A program made the position numbers and the translations under genes. Below, piece after piece: positions 13,800 to 28,400 of a DNA stretch of 64,000 bases (positions are counted from its first letter, which is position 1; each line of letters begins with the position of its first letter). The DNA lies in assembly GCA_013397455.1 (NCBI GenBank), contig VYZB01000389.1, positions 664,914-728,913 of the forward strand, in the 5' to 3' direction. The notes under the pieces are model-generated. The model made no database searches. It saw only the letters and a program-made list of their open reading frames with translations, and was not told the DNA's origin. This stretch comes from Crotophaga sulcirostris (lineage: Eukaryota; Chordata; Aves; Cuculiformes; Crotophagidae).

Positions 13800-14085
13800 G
13801 TATCACAGTATCACAAGGTTGGAAAGGACCTCTGAGATCATCGAGTCCAGCCTATAGCCTAACACTAATACCAACCCATCATCTAAACCATGGCACTGAG
13901 TGCCTCAGCCAATCTCCTCTTAAACACCTCCAGGGTCGGCGGCTCCACCACCTTCCTGGGCAGCGCATTCCAATGGCCAATCACCCTTTCAATGAAGAAC
14001 TTTTTCCTAATATCAAGCCTAAACTGTCCCTGAAGAAGGTCGAGTCCATAAAGTCTCCTTCGTCCCTGATGAGGCTTGAGTCCAT
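13800..14085 (-). mobile_element. CR1 LINE 3' end with duplicated 5' terminus
   Basis: A typical inverted tail and CR1 3' segment, but the tail is shortened (TATCACAGTATCACAAGG, missing the usual extra unit). At the truncated 5' side a 24-bp segment is present twice, at 14026-14049 and 14062-14085, separated by 12 bp and about 20/24 identical. The second copy is closer to the sequence of the other CR1 copies. This suggests slippage or a template jump at the end of reverse transcription. Confidence 0.92.
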
Positions 14086-17000
14086 TAGTCTCACTGTAGC
14101 TTATTTATACCCTTCTAAAACATTTAAGAGAAATACCTTTTAGCCCATCTGCAAAATACTATTCATGCAGAGATCCCTCCTTTGCCTACTTAAAACTAAG
14201 CCTAATCCAGTGAGCTATAGACATTGTGCAGATTCCAGCATCATTGTTCAGACAATCTTTAGGTAAAACTTAGCCTCATAAATACGTTACTGTGTGTACA
14301 GGTCCCAAGCTTATCCTTGTGGACAGGGAGGTACTGAGATGTGCTGTGCACCAATTGCACATCGCCTGTAGCTGCCTGAGGCATCTGCAGCTTGGTGCTC
14401 TGTTGCCCAGCCCAGACCTGCCAAGTCTGCCACCCTTCTACACTGAGTCATCACTTGTGGGTTGATAAACATCACGTGAAGCGCATGAAAACATTGAGAT
14501 GAAATATCATTTTTCAATTATTTACACATACAGACTGTGTCCCAAAGCATGAAATCTGCCTCGTAACAGTGGGATGAAATATCCAGATAACCAAGAGGAA
14601 AAAGTAACAGGCTAAGACTTGGATTCCAGAATAAGAAAAGTGAAAGGCTTGCAGATACCAGAAAACCCGGCATCACGGCTGGTGCATACCACCACCACCA
14701 ACATAATTCCCCTGCAGGTTCCTTGGTTAAATTACCAGAGAAAAAGGTCTATAATATTATAACATCTACAATATTATAAAGTAAGTATCACAAGGTCATT
14801 TAAGTCAAACAGTATAGGGTGTTGAAACATACAGAGAAGCAAATCGTGCAACTATTTACATTCACACTACCAATCAAATGTGTGCTATAAAGTCATATAG
14901 CTCTTTCAAAATATCACGATGAAAGCTAAGACTTTTATATTCACTGTTCCTGTTATACATATGCAAGCCAGAGTAAGATATTTAAGTTCTTTTACTCACA
15001 AATGAATCATCCACATGAATGTCGGCGCTGTTTGTTCCATTCCCATATGTTCCAGAATACTATTTTGTCCTACTTTTGTGTGTATACAAAATTAGAATTG
15101 TAAGTTACATCAATTTTAATCTTTAAATTGGTTTTATTTACAACCTCTAAAGTTCCTTGATTATTTCTAGTAACATTTGCATCAACGTTTGCTTAAATTA
15201 TTCATGACATTTCAGTTATATCATTGACTGCTTCAAAGTAAAACTCAAAGTAACATTTCTTTCCTGAGAACAAAGATATACTTTCCTCGCTCTCAAGCAG
15301 AAATTCATAGGAAGATGAAAGAAATGCCAAGAATTGTTAATAAATGAATTTGCAGAGTAAATTATAGACAGAAATATGAAAATATTCCCAGTAGAAATAG
15401 AGAACTATCTCTAAAAATACCTCCAAACACCAATTAAGTCTATCCAATTAGGATAATATTTGATTTATCTAGGTCAGGACTCAAGAATTTTTTTACTGCC
15501 TAAGTAACATCTGAATTACACACTCCTCCCTGTGTGGGACAAGTGACTGAAGAAAGTTGTATTGATATGAGCCAGACCCAGAGGAGGAAAAGCTGTGGCT
15601 GTGGTGTTGCCCTCGTCTGCTCCAGCCTTAAGGCTCAGGCCTGAGGGATTTGTGGAGGTCACCAAAGCAGGAGATGGGGCAAATTCAGGGACTACGACTT
15701 CTTTCATGTCCCTGCTGTCTTCCTTGGCTCCCCAGAACGATAAATACCTTCAATATATGTGAAGCAAATGAAACAATATAAAAGCACACAACAGCAGCAT
15801 TTGCATGTATTTCTGTCTTTTTATAGATGAGAAATTGGAATCATAATTCTTCAACCTTGTACTGCTAGAAAATGTAAAGCAAGTTTCAGAACACTGTAGA
15901 TTTCAGTAACCACAATCCTATTTTCATGTTCTGCTATTGAGAAAAACATCATATTTGCATACCACAATGGGAGAACAGGACATTATGAAACCTGATTCAA
16001 AGCCTTCAATTAATACTCAAAAGAAAAAGTTCTTCTTTCAGTAAAGACACAAATGACAATTTTTGGTGAATGTAAGCAATGATATTTATAAGTGAAATGC
16101 AACTTCACAGTAATAAATCAACTATCCAATTTAACATGATGAAAATGGTGCTAAGATTTATTTCATAGGACTGAGGTGAATTATTCCTCAAAAAAATCCC
16201 AATACAAGAAAAACTGAGACTTATTTTTGATAGAAAGTTAGCTTCCTCAGATGATTTCCTCAAGTACATGATTAAACATATTTATGTTTTCACAACACAT
16301 TCATGATTTTACACTAAATCATTTGGAATTTGAAGTTTCATATGGCTTTGAGTGACAAGCAAGCAGAAGTGTGTAAAAGGATGCCAACGTTTGCCTGAAA
16401 CACCACATTGTGAACAGTTCATCCAGATATGCAAGCGATAAACAGGCCACAACAACTTATAGAAATAGGTAAGATTTTTCAACCCAGAGAAAACAGAAAA
16501 TGTTGAGCTGAGCAGCCTTCCTTGAAGAATGATTTCGTTGAAGGGTAGAAGAAAGGTAGGGTTAATTTGTATTTCACTTATCATCAGCTTTTGCAATAGA
16601 AAGCTAAGCAGCTCAGTGTAAAATAAAAATTCTGACTCAAAAAAAGAAAAAAAAAGAAATGGATTGTTTTCAGGATGCCTCATATCCCTTCTCTCTCCTG
16701 CACTGAGTTGCCCTAAAAGATACTTTCTCATAAACACAGAAGATCAGAAATGAAGGATAAACCAAGGAAAATAGTGCCATCACCTGAGCACCAGCGATAC
16801 AGGACACTGTGGACACGAGTGGTGCTAACTAAACTCCTGATAAAGGACTCCTGTACTTTGTCCAAACCAATTTCTTTAGTTCAGCCAAAGACTTCAGCAG
16901 TTCTACAATAGGAAAGTTTAAGGGAAGAGAAGGTAAGGCAGACTAAGGGTTATTGTAAGACATTTTTGCTTTTCCATTTCTTGTTTACTGATTTTAAAGT

Positions 17001-17139
17001 TACCAAAGGAAGAATCATTGTGGAGGGAACTTTATTTCCAGTGATATTTCCATTAGCAAAGGTATGGATGATGATGGCATCACCTGCCACATTGACAAGA
17101 GTGGGTTAAAGCCTTAGAAATAAAATTCACATTTACTGT
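14086..17139. other. Unique sequence, no gene seen
   Basis: Two stretches are richer in G+C than the background (about 14310-14470 and 15510-15730), but I do not recognise them as a repeat or gene. The minus-strand frames across them (68 and 63 codons) and the 142-codon frame at 16309-16737 have no recognisable domain. The rest is AT-rich. Confidence 0.5.
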
Positions 17140-17334
17140 GGGCACAGAGAGGCCCTGGCACAGCATGCCCAGAGAATTGGTGGCTGCCCCCTTCCTGGAG
17201 GGGTTCAAGGGCAGGTTGGATGATGCTTTGAGCAATCTGATCCAGGGGAAATTGTCCCTGCCCATGGCAGGGGGTTGGACTGGATGATTGTTAAGGTTGC
17301 TTCCAATCCAAACCATTCTAAATTTCTGTGATTT
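17140..17334 (+). mobile_element. Older CR1 LINE 3' end
   Basis: Plus-oriented CR1 of a different, older group. Its sequence includes GGGGTTCAAGGGCAGGTTGG, GTCCCTGCCCATGGCAGGGG, GGTTGGACTGGATGAT and a tail resembling ATTCTATGATT. It is more diverged than the octamer-tailed group. The open frame at 17080-17340 minus is its antisense shadow. Confidence 0.9.
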
Positions 17335-17541
17335 TAACATCTGCTAATATTTCTATTCTTTATGGCAATGGAAACAAGGAAGGGATGCAGTGAAAATGTA
17401 TGTTAGGTTGCTAAAACTGTTGAGGCTTAAAGAGATACCTTGGCAGGCACACATAGATATCTTAACTATTATTCTATGCTAAAAATCATGAAGAAATGGT
17501 CTGAAAAAAAGAAACATGTCTGCTAGGCATTATGTGAATAG

Positions 17542-17604
17542 AAATAAATAAATAATAAATAAATAGACATCAATAACTAATAATAATAAATAACTAATAA
17601 ATAC
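17542..17604. repeat. AATA/ACTAATA-rich low-complexity tract
   Basis: Runs of AAT and AATA units are mixed with two CTAATAAATA-type phrases. AT-rich simple sequence. Confidence 0.8.
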
Positions 17605-20600
17605 ATCTAAGATGATAGATCTCCCACACAAGCTAGTCTGAGATATAGAATGAGCTCAAGCAGTCCTTCTGACCTAGATTGGTAGAATAGAATGGCACAG
17701 TAGGAAGATATCTGCACTTGTTTGAAATGTTTTGGTGATATTTTCCCTAGAATCCTCTTGTGTTTCCTTATAGTAATGTCTGTCATCCTAACACTTTTAT
17801 TTGATCCCAATATAATTAGAACATGTCAAACAAATATTAATAGGCTACAATATACACGAAGGATAAAATGTGGGATAGGGAAGAATTTTTGTTCTTAAAA
17901 CACAGATCATGGGAGTGAAAATGTCTGATATAGCAAGCTAGCAAATTAGAAAGGTATAAGTGAGGAAAAATAAAGTTTGGACTTTAAAACCTGGAGTGAG
18001 AGAATTTTAAAAGGCAGTACATTATCATTTCTTAAGATGTTGTTCAATCATACTGTTCCAACCCTAAATATCAGTAAATTAAAATTTACATGAATAAGCA
18101 TGCTCTTGTTGTTATGTTAGACACATACTCACAAGGTGATACGTAACTTCAGAGATGAAAACTGCCAACCTAGTTAAATTTCATTAAGGCAGTCACATTC
18201 TCTAGATACAATCACATTGCAAGCCTTGCCAATTAAAATGAGATCATTTGACCTGCATTGGGGGAAAAGAACCCCCTTCATCTAGTTAAAAAAAAAAAAC
18301 AAAACCAAGATATCTACACACAGAAGGAAGAAAAAGGTTTATTTCCTCTTCATAGTTCAAATAGCCATTATTCTTTGTGCTCTTCAAGATCTTGAACCAA
18401 AATTTAAAAAGTCAAAATAGTCTGCTAAAGCAGTTAATCAGATGGAAAGCACTGCCTTGTCTGAAAATTAAGATTTTTTCGTAGCCTGCAAATAAGTCAG
18501 ACCTAATGTTCAATTTTCACAATCACAACAAAATATCCACATTAGTATTTGGGATATCATATTTATTTTACTGTTTTAGCTTTTGCAGTAAACCGTGTTT
18601 GCAAATATTACTGTATGGTAACCACTAGTGCAGGCCTCTAGAAATAAACATTTAATTTCAGATTTTTTGTTCCTGAACTCTGCTGGCACTTGTGAAAAGG
18701 ACAAAAAATACGCTAGAGAAAATTCTACAAACACTTAGTTGTCACAATTTCAGAGATAAAACTAATATCTTATAACAGCTTCTAATTACAAAGAGCTACA
18801 TTAAGTGGAATATTATTCTGGAAACAGGCCATGCTGACTGCTAGCCCCATTTCTTAGTCCATGAGCAGACTGAAGATCCCAAAGTCACTCATACTGAATA
18901 AGCTTTAGTGACATATATTGAATGACTAGTACTTCCCTTTCTCTCTCTAATGTTTTAGTATCTATCTTCTTTCTGCTGAACTAAAAGGACTTTATTATAA
19001 AGCAGAGAAACCATTTCTTTTGTTGTCAAGATGTTGACCAAATCAGCAAAAAAAAAGCCTTCGGTTTTTAGATGTATCAATTTGAGTCTTGTTGCACTGT
19101 ATTAGGCACTGCATGAATGTATATATTGGGATGTGTCACCTTTTCATATATTCACAAAATAACTTACTAGACATTTCACACAATCTGTACTAGTAACATC
19201 AGTATTTTATCTATTTTTAAGGATGCCTCCAAAGAGAAAAAGTAAAGTACTGAATAGCAGCAGCAAATGACTGCGTATACATTAATGTACCACTAGATTT
19301 CAAGACAGGATGGCTAATTTCACATCAAACTAATTCTCAGACAATTCTGAGGGAAAATACAAACCAACCTCTTCTTCATTATACTCTTTCTTCAGTTAAA
19401 AATAAGTAAATAAGTAGAACACAGCAGTGAGTGAGTTAATGACCATTTATGTGAAAAAAGGAGGAAGAAAAAAAAGAAGAAAAAAACTTTTTTTCTCTCC
19501 CTCTCATTATTCACATCCTTGTCATTACAAACCTGGCTCCGTTTCTGATTACATATGATACAGCTGTAAATAGCAGTCATTGTTGTCAGGACAGGTCCAT
19601 ATCAGCTCTATTTAATAAAGCAAGAGGTGCAGTTACTTTCTGTCTCTCTGATTTTTACATTTTCTTCCTCCCCACAGAGCTCTTGGGTGTGATGCTTTCT
19701 TTACCTGGAATCACTCCAGAGCAGTCGCCTACCATTTGTTCAGTGTCTGGTTTTCAGCTGGCCCCTAGGTGCTTAGGTGGTAGGATTAAGAAGTACGACC
19801 AAGCTCCAATAACTTCACTCTAATTAATTAGGGACTTTGGGGCACAAAAGGGATGTTTTACTTTTAATATTTTTATCGAAACATCTGCCCTCTCTAGATC
19901 ATTGTCTTATTGGAAATCCTGGGCTAACTGTACCCTTTCAAGCTGCCAGAACTGACATTTCAGCTTCCCTTCTACTCTGCAAATAAATATCTCTATGGGG
20001 ACTGTTAAGGGTCTGTCCATGTGCCATGATTTTAAAGGAATTTTTACTGCACTTACCATGATAAAACATTTGAGAATGCTAAGGCACATTGAAGTTATGA
20101 TTCAAAAAAGAGGTGTTCATTGAAATTGCTAGAATCCTTAAAAAAACAGCTTGGGAAATGCTTGTGAACACAGTGAAAAAGTGAGGCATATGAAAAAAAA
20201 AACCAAATAAAACAAGGGTGAGTGAATCATAAATGATGCAAGTAGAGAGGGATGCAGCTCCTCAGGTCACGGAAGCCTATGCTATGCACCTTTATTCTTC
20301 AGGTAAATAAATAACTATGGCCTCATTGATTTACTGTCAGGAAGGCATTATCTTTGACCACATGATAAAATACAGAGGAGAAAAATGTACTTTTCCCAGA
20401 AAGGAAAAGAAAGGCTAATCCCAAGGTTTCTGAAAGAGGTAAAGATTGAAAGTCCACTGGAAACCCTTAAGTGCTGTTCTTATGACCTTAGCTGCCTCTC
20501 ACACAGTAGAGAAAGAGAAGCATATTGCACTAAAGTTAATTGGTTATGTTTTTTTGAATCCTCAGTGTAGACTAAAACAAGAAACAGAAGCAAACTCTGA

Positions 20601-21124
20601 CAGCTGTTGCTGCCTTGATAGTGGAACTGCTACCAAAAAGCGTTCTCTCAAGCCCTCATTCGTACTCCAAAGTCTGATGTGACACAGTCTGTGCTGCCAT
20701 TCCTACAAACCCCTGCTCCTAAGCCACTTCTTTTGCCCTCCTGCAAAAGCCTTTTAATTCAAATACTCTTTCTAAATAAAGAGCTTCTCTATTGATCCAG
20801 ACAAAAAACTGCTTCTGTTCCCAAAGGGAGCACACAGGTACAAGGTCAGAAAGCTTCTTACAGGTTCTCAGCCACTCTCTAGAGAGGACTACTCAGTTTC
20901 TAAAGACTATATTTCCAGATACATTGATGCTTCTTAACCAACAAACACCTGTTCCATTTGTCTTTAAGTGATCATGTCAGAAGAGTTTGGGCTGTATTGA
21001 TGGTGTTACTGCACTTCTATATCTTTGGGAGTAATTGGGTACCTTGCGCTAGATCCACTGTCAAAGACAAACTTTCCTGGTCCAGAGACATCTTCCACAA
21101 CCCACCTTATTGTGGGAAAGTATT
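17605..21124. other. Unique AT-rich sequence, no gene seen
   Basis: Only short open frames are found, such as 20385-20570 and 20446-20682 (plus, overlapping, different frames). There are A-rich runs near 18289, 19470 and 20192. No recognisable repeat family or exon. Confidence 0.55.
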
Positions 21125-21637
21125 ACACTATCACAGCATTACAAGGTTGGAAAGGACCTCTGAGATCATCGAGTCCAACCTATAACACAACACTAACACC
21201 AATCCATCATCTAAACCATGGCACTGAGTGCCTCAGCCAATCTCCTCTTAAACACCTCCAGGGTCGGTGACTCCACCACCTCCCTGGGCAGCGCATTCCA
21301 ATGGCCAATCACCCTTTCAGTGAATAACTTTTTCCTAATATCAAGCCTAAACTTACCCGGACGAAGGTTGATTCCACATCGTCTAGTTCTGTCACTGGTC
21401 ACCTGAGAGTAGAGTCCAACCCCAGCCTGACTACAACCTCCTTTTAGGTAGTTGTAGAGAGCAATAAGGTCACCCCTGAGCCTCCTCTTCTCCAGGTTAA
21501 ACAGCCCCAGCTCCCTCAGTCACTCCTCGTAGGGCTTGTTCTCCAAACCCTTCACCATCTTCGTTGCTCTCCTCTGGACACATTTCAGTGTCTTGACATC
21601 TTTCTCAAACTGAGGGGCCCAGTACTCAAGGTGAGGT
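21125..21637 (-). mobile_element. CR1 LINE 3' portion, longest copy (about 513 bp)
   Basis: Octamer-tailed CR1 reaching further 5' into ORF2 than the other copies. The minus strand contains the tail UTR, the DRTR...[16 protein letters not shown] frame (63 codons intact at 21211-21402), the NYLKGG region, and then the conserved segment before it (GGGCCC near 21,616). A short internal deletion is apparent around 21,620 compared with the plus-strand copy at 45.8 kb. It is 5'-truncated at about 21,637 and cannot encode a full protein. Confidence 0.94.
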
Positions 21638-24600
21638 AAGTACTGTATTAAGAAATTATTAATGCAAAAATTTTCTACTTACAAAATAAACAAGTTATTT
21701 AACTAAAAAAATCCCTTGCGTAACAAGGAGTGAAAACTAAATAGAACTAATAACTTGGTGAATGGTTTGTCACTGTCCCGAGTATAACACAATCCAGTAA
21801 ATGACAACTTGTAAAAAAAAACAAAATGCCATGCCTTGGAAACACTCATTCTTACAAACAGGTATAGCTTAGAAATGACAGCATCCCTATTAACAACCTA
21901 TCTGTTAAATTGTGTGACTTTTTCTACATTCACTGTTTGATAAAGCTTGACAACGCAGAATTCAGCTGCGAAACTGCATATAATGAGAGCTGGCTGGAAC
22001 ATCGCACTATCCTCCTGCAGGCTAATCACTTTATAATGAGTTTAGTGAAAAGTACCTATGCAATAAGTTATAGCTGACAGCAGCCCAAGGGAACCTCTAA
22101 GTGTTAGAAATTAGCTGCTGAGGGATGTTGAACCTCATCTTTTTGAAGACAGAAAACAGGTTTCTTTCTAAAATACACGCAGCTTAAAGCAGACATAAAT
22201 CAAACATGATAAAAAATTTGTTTTGCTATGGGCTTTATCCTGCTTTTATTCTTCCACTCTTATAAAGTAACAGTTACTTCAGAAAGAGAGTAAGAGTAGT
22301 CATCCAGCTAGAGATCCAATTATACTGATTTGTGACACTGTACTGCTTCGGATTTAAAGAAAGGCTTGGTTTTGAATCAGTGAGCTACGCAGCCAGAGTG
22401 AAGACCTTGACTGCCTTGTCTGAGGGCAGAAACTTCACAGCATGAAATTCCTCCCAGCCAGATCCAAGGAGTGGAATTAAGCCTTGTTCTCTACAGCCAA
22501 TACATTTGTTTACCAACCAGAACTATTAGTTGTTATCATTATATAGCAACTTATATATATAGTATTGCATAAATTAAACACTACTGTAAATAGCATATTA
22601 CACAAATTCAAGTTCTGGAAACAAACACTTTAGTATTACAGAGCATAAAGCTAGGGAGATGTTCAGCCATTTACAATCCAGGGCTATGAAGCATGATGAA
22701 AAATAATTCTGAAACAATGAACTGGTAATACATACAAATACAGAATCTCTGAATTTCAAAGTCACTAATTCTTACACGAAAACATTGCATTTGCTACTGT
22801 AATGACAGACACTGAACCTATCTTTGCCAATATGTTTTCAGGGTGATGTGATAACTGTTTATAATATCTACTAGGGAAATGTATAGAGATTACAATACTA
22901 ATTTCTTTTAAGGACTAACTTCTTTTAAGGATATTAAATAAATCACTTTACAGACTATCCTAATATTCTTTAATGAAAAAATCCATAAGAAACTTATTCA
23001 TTGTCTGTTAGAACACTGAGGTGTAATACTGTAATTTAATCCCAGCCTTCATGAAATGAATGCAGTCATCAACTATGTGAGATTAGCATTCCCTAATCTA
23101 TTGTCTGTATGAGTACCACCTGTTAATCACACCTACTCAAGAAATAACAGAGTTCTGTTTCAATTTACTCGGAAATGCACAAATAAATGTAATTCAATAG
23201 GATCAGATAGCCAGCTACTTGGCTATCAATTGACAAATACAGATGATGTAAAATAAATCCAGAAAACACTGTAATTGCATTCAACCTAATCCTTCCAAGC
23301 TCTCTACAAAGTAGGAAAAGTTTTGACATACTGTAACTACACCTGACAGAAATATACAGTTAGCTGTGATCTTAATTTGCATATCTACCGATATTCATGA
23401 AATACACACGTGCTTATTGTATTTTACTCCATGTTGCCCTTTTTATCTAAACATCTGTGAAATATAAATCCACAATAATTATAACAATTTCTTCTTCTAT
23501 AGTGTAGTAGAATGTTCAAATGATAAGGAAAAACACTTCCATTTTGCATAGCAAAAATCATCTTCTAAAATTTTTGGGAATACCACAAATAACCAAAATT
23601 TTAACATTTATGGAGGAATGACTAGGAATTAATTAATGCTAGGTTTTGTGTCATCAAACCCTGCTGAGACAGGAAAAAATTAATTTTAACGGTTTACTCC
23701 ATTAATTTTTCTCTTTTTCTTTATTTATGGTTTTCAATGAGATCCGAAGATATATTTTCAGAGGCACAGGAAATCTTAAAAGAAGTCTGAAAGCAGCCTG
23801 GTTTTCCAGACTCAGACTATTCAAGATAAGCTTCAAATAGGAAATATTGGCTGCTTATCTGAATTGGAATCCACATCCAAAACATTTCAAGTGAGTTGTT
23901 ATATCTAGCAGCCCTTAGGTTGCTTTAGTAATCGGCAACATAGACTTCATTTGGAGACAGGATGATGTTCATAATTCAGTTACAAGGATGACTGCCTAAT
24001 CTGCTAAGTAAAATGGACATAAAAGGTAAAATAAACAAAATTCCCACCTTAATTTAATAAGACTCTTTGGCATAAAAGAGGTAAATTTAGTCAGTTCACC
24101 AATAAATAGGTGCTGAAAATGTAGATATTATCACTTATGTGCAAATTTAATTGTATCAAAAGTTCAATTTAAACAGAGTGCACTGTCTTATAACTATGTT
24201 TTTGTAACTGAAAGCATGATTCATCCACGCTTAATAGTTAACTTTTGTACAGGAAGAAGAATCATATTTAAATAATATCTACTATTTGAACTCATGAGCA
24301 TGCTACGTAGAATTCTACCAGTAAATAGAGTAGTATAAAATTTTCAAAAACACTTACTGTGTTGTTCCAAATTAAAGTAATTATTGTTGGACTATTTTCC
24401 AGAAATTATTGATTGCTAGAATTGATGCTGCAATTAATATCCACCAAGATGCACCAATGTTAATTAAGTTAGTGCAAATTAAATCTCAGAAAGATAATAG
24501 CTATTAATTTAACATTAGAATATCAAAGGGTAAAAAGAGAGATATAAACAGTAGTTTAATTTAGTAATTTGGGAAGAAATTCCAATATTATATGAAAACC

Positions 24601-25446
24601 TCTGTGATTTCATGGTAGATATAAGTAAAACAGTTTAATTTCCACTAAGAATTGTTAGATTCAATTCAATGTGCTTTGTAATTGTTTTACAAGATCATGA
24701 ATCATCATTCTTGGGAAGGCAAGTATACAGAACCACAACAAAAAAACTGATGATGTGATTCTGCAAATTGTTGAAGTCTAATAGCACACCTTGACCTGAC
24801 AGGTATCAATATCTCTGACAGAGGGAAAACTCAATCCCTACCTTACTGCTTTGGAGGAAGAAATTGTTCTCCTTGGGTATTAGCTCTTAGTCATTAAATG
24901 AGACGAGAAAAGGTACCATTTGGACAAAGTGACTTTTGCTTATTAAAAGCACTGCATAAACCTGTGTCATTTACTCTCACACAGAACAAAGATGATCAAA
25001 GAACTACATCACAGTCTATATTTGAATTTCTTACACAGTAACCAATGCCATAATTTATTTTAAAGTCTGTGTATACGTAGATGGAAATGGATCTAATGAA
25101 TCTAAGTATTCAAAAAGATTTCAGAAAAGCAGTTCCTTCAGGAGATACATTTGATTTTCTTGAAAAGGCACACACCTTTTAAAGGCAAAACATTTATATG
25201 ATCTGTATGAAGATGGAGAATAACCATTTTGGAATGGAATTGGGAAAGAAAGAAAAAAACATCAAACACCAAACCAAAACTCCTAGGCATATGCTTTAAC
25301 TAAACAAAGCACATGCACCATTAACCAATCAGGGATCTAGATACTCAATATAATATTAGAATACCAGCAATCACCACTCACTTTGACATGAACTGTGGTT
25401 TTGCTTTACAGGGATACAAAGTATGCTTTCAGATTGTTGCAAAAAT

Positions 25447-25486
25447 ATTACAAAAGACTATCTTCTATTACAAAAGACTATCTTCA
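25447..25486. repeat. 20-bp tandem duplication
   Basis: The unit ATTACAAAAGACTATCTTCT is repeated directly, with one difference at the last base of the second copy. It is recent by its identity. Confidence 0.9.
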
Positions 25487-28400
25487 TAGTAAAAGAAGTT
25501 TTTCTTTTCTGCAGTTGTTTCTACTTCATTGTTATACAAATGTAGGCTCTTCAATAAATTCTAGGTCACTCCAGTCACAAAAAATTTCTTATGAGGACAG
25601 TAGATAAAACAAAATTGCCCAACAAAAATCAAAAAAAGACCATCGCTGGTAGGAAAAAAACTTTCCTTCTCTCCACTGCTGTTTGCACCCTGAAAGAGAC
25701 TATTTAAATATACAATTGTTTTATGTGACACAAAATATGTAGACTGATTAACCAGAAAATACAAAACCCTATAAAAGTCTAAGTCTTCAAAGAATATTTT
25801 CCTGGTGTCTCTTACTAAGTAAATATAATCTGTAAATTCCTCCATACTTAAATGGCAGGAACAAAACCCACTGATATAATTACAAGCCAAAGATATTAAA
25901 ACACACTATCTACTTCATGAATAAATACATATAGAAAATCTCACACTTGTAGTTAATACTGGTACAGCGTCTCCCAGGGGTGAGATAATAACTAGAAAGA
26001 AACAGAGACTTGCAATCTCAGCAAAAATGAAAAAGTTTATGTGCCAAAAATCAGTTACGTAGCCACATAGCTTTTTACTGGCAAACAATGAGCAAGCAGG
26101 TCAACATATTGTGGCATCAAACCACCTCCCTCAGGACCCAGTGTGCAAGGCATCAGTGGCAATGCAACCTCTTTTTTGCAATGGTGCACTAACTTTGGTA
26201 TACAGCTAAAATACTGCAAGCATTGATATGTTAAAAGGTCAAGAGAAGATCTGTTTTTATATGAGGCCATCTCTGCATTGCACCAAGTCCCTTTAAAAGA
26301 GGCTATAAAGACAGTGATTTCCTAATTTGGGAACACTCCTAGAGCACAAGGTCTTTGGAAGAAAAAGTACCAATATGTTCAACTCTACGCTGCACTGCTT
26401 GAAAAGTCTTCAAAATAAAAAGTATACACAAGGAGTTCCCGAAGCCTCAATTTGCAGTAAAAACTCAGATGTTATCATTCATTTCAGATTTTTCTGAAGC
26501 TGGTTTATTAGATATCTACATACAAATGTTTGATTCCTTTTTATCTCCCTAGTATCAGAATGCTCTCTGTTGGTTTGTGAATGAGAGATGGTTGGTAGGG
26601 CTTTTCGCTTATTATTTATAGGTTATAATAACTTTCAATATAGAAAATATCCATCTTTAAAGCAGAGTAGTTCATAGGCACTGCTGAGCATGTAAGTTCT
26701 GATTGTCCATCTCAAACAAGCACAAAAATGACAGTATGAACTCATTGTTACATATAATTTCTCAGAGGATGGACAAATCAATTGGAATTCACTTTCACAG
26801 CAAAACAAAAGGAGGAAAATTACCTAAGCTCAAGTCCTGTTCTTGTATCACTGAAAATGAAATTTAATTCCTTTTTCAATACCTTGCCTAAAGAGACCTC
26901 AACCTTGTGATGTAAAATGCTTATTGAGATCACTGGCTCACAACAAACTACAACCTTTTCCACCTTACCAAGTGGCAGAGTTCATTGAGGTTTATCACCA
27001 AAGCCAGAGACTTGAGTGAAAGGCTGCATACATCCCATCTATTTTATTATTATTTCTTCCTTGATTATAAGCATGCACACTTTGCTAGATCTTCGATACA
27101 GTAAAGAAATTCCACTGGACAATTTAAGGTACCTTTCTATGTATTATGAATTTGTTTAAAACAGCATATCCATAACCATAAAAGACTCTTAAGACCTTAG
27201 TAAACATATCTGCTCTGAGTGACAATGTGCTTTTACTAGTGTTGACTTCCACTGTTCCAAATGAGGTAAAAGCTTTAAGAAAATTAGCTAGAATCAGCTT
27301 TAACTTAGAGCTGTAGCAACAATGGGAGTTAATATAGAAGAAAAATATTTTTTAAAAACAATACCATGAAAGGAAGTTGCTGTTTTCACAAACATACAGT
27401 TTGTGTTGACCTTAAACAAATTTTTAAAAGACTATCCTTTCACCCTTTAAATTGATTCATGTTCATTTTTAAGCCAGGTCAATATAATGTTTGTCTAACT
27501 TTTCTAATATTGCCCTTGCTGTTAGAAAGTATTGAGGGATAGTTTTTTGTTCCATTATCTACTTAGTTTACGAAAACAATGGTCTCTGAAATGACACAGT
27601 AGATAATGTCTATTTATAGCAATGACAGATGGAAACAATAAAACTTCAAAGAATTAATTTAAATTCTAGATAAAGACTTCACATTTATTGACAAGAATTT
27701 TATTGGAACTCAAAGAACTGGCTGGATTTCATACTCCTGATCTCAAACCTTTAAATTAATATCAGTTAATGGGTTTGTGAAATTATACATTTTGTAGATA
27801 AATACCTAATTAAAGATCTTATAGAAAAATCCTATTGCAAGATTATTCCTGAAAAAAAGATGATAACAAAGACCTGAAAGCAATTTTTTATATCGAGTTC
27901 TTCATATTTCTATACAATCCTTTGAGTTTGTTCAGTGAGAACAAAATCTTCTAGCAGGCTGCTGAAGTCAATAAGTTTTGCTTCATTGTCTGTTTTGTAG
28001 AAAGTGTACGTGGCTTAGTTAAGGTTTGTGTCAATTATTTGTCCCTCTCGTCATCAAATCAAAGTTTTGATTTTGTATGGCTCTGTGGAAGAAGTTAAAT
28101 CAGTTTTCAATTCCATAGTCCAAAATTCACCTCTGTTCACAGTATCAACACAGGGGCTGAGAAACATTTGCATCCTCACTTTGCAAATTACACATTTTAG
28201 GTAGTCTCCTCTACCCATATCCACAGAAATACAAAATCACTTTCTTGTGTGATATATGTACAGGACATCTGAAGAATCCGGTCACATAATCTCAAAATAT
28301 AATTGGAGACAGATTAATGTGTTATTCATTTTGAGCCAGGTTTCCGCACTAATTTTGAGTCTTCCTGTTAGAAGGGGCTTGATACCAAGAGTTAAGAAAT

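Noticed and set aside
16309..16737. 142-codon minus-strand ORF, the longest without N
   Set aside because: Rich in F, L and S with no domain or conserved spacing. Likely chance.
21211..21402. Conserved 63-codon frames ending [16 protein letters not shown] at 21.2, 35.3, 46.1 and 54.4 kb
   Set aside because: They recur because they are the end of CR1 ORF2, not members of a host gene family.
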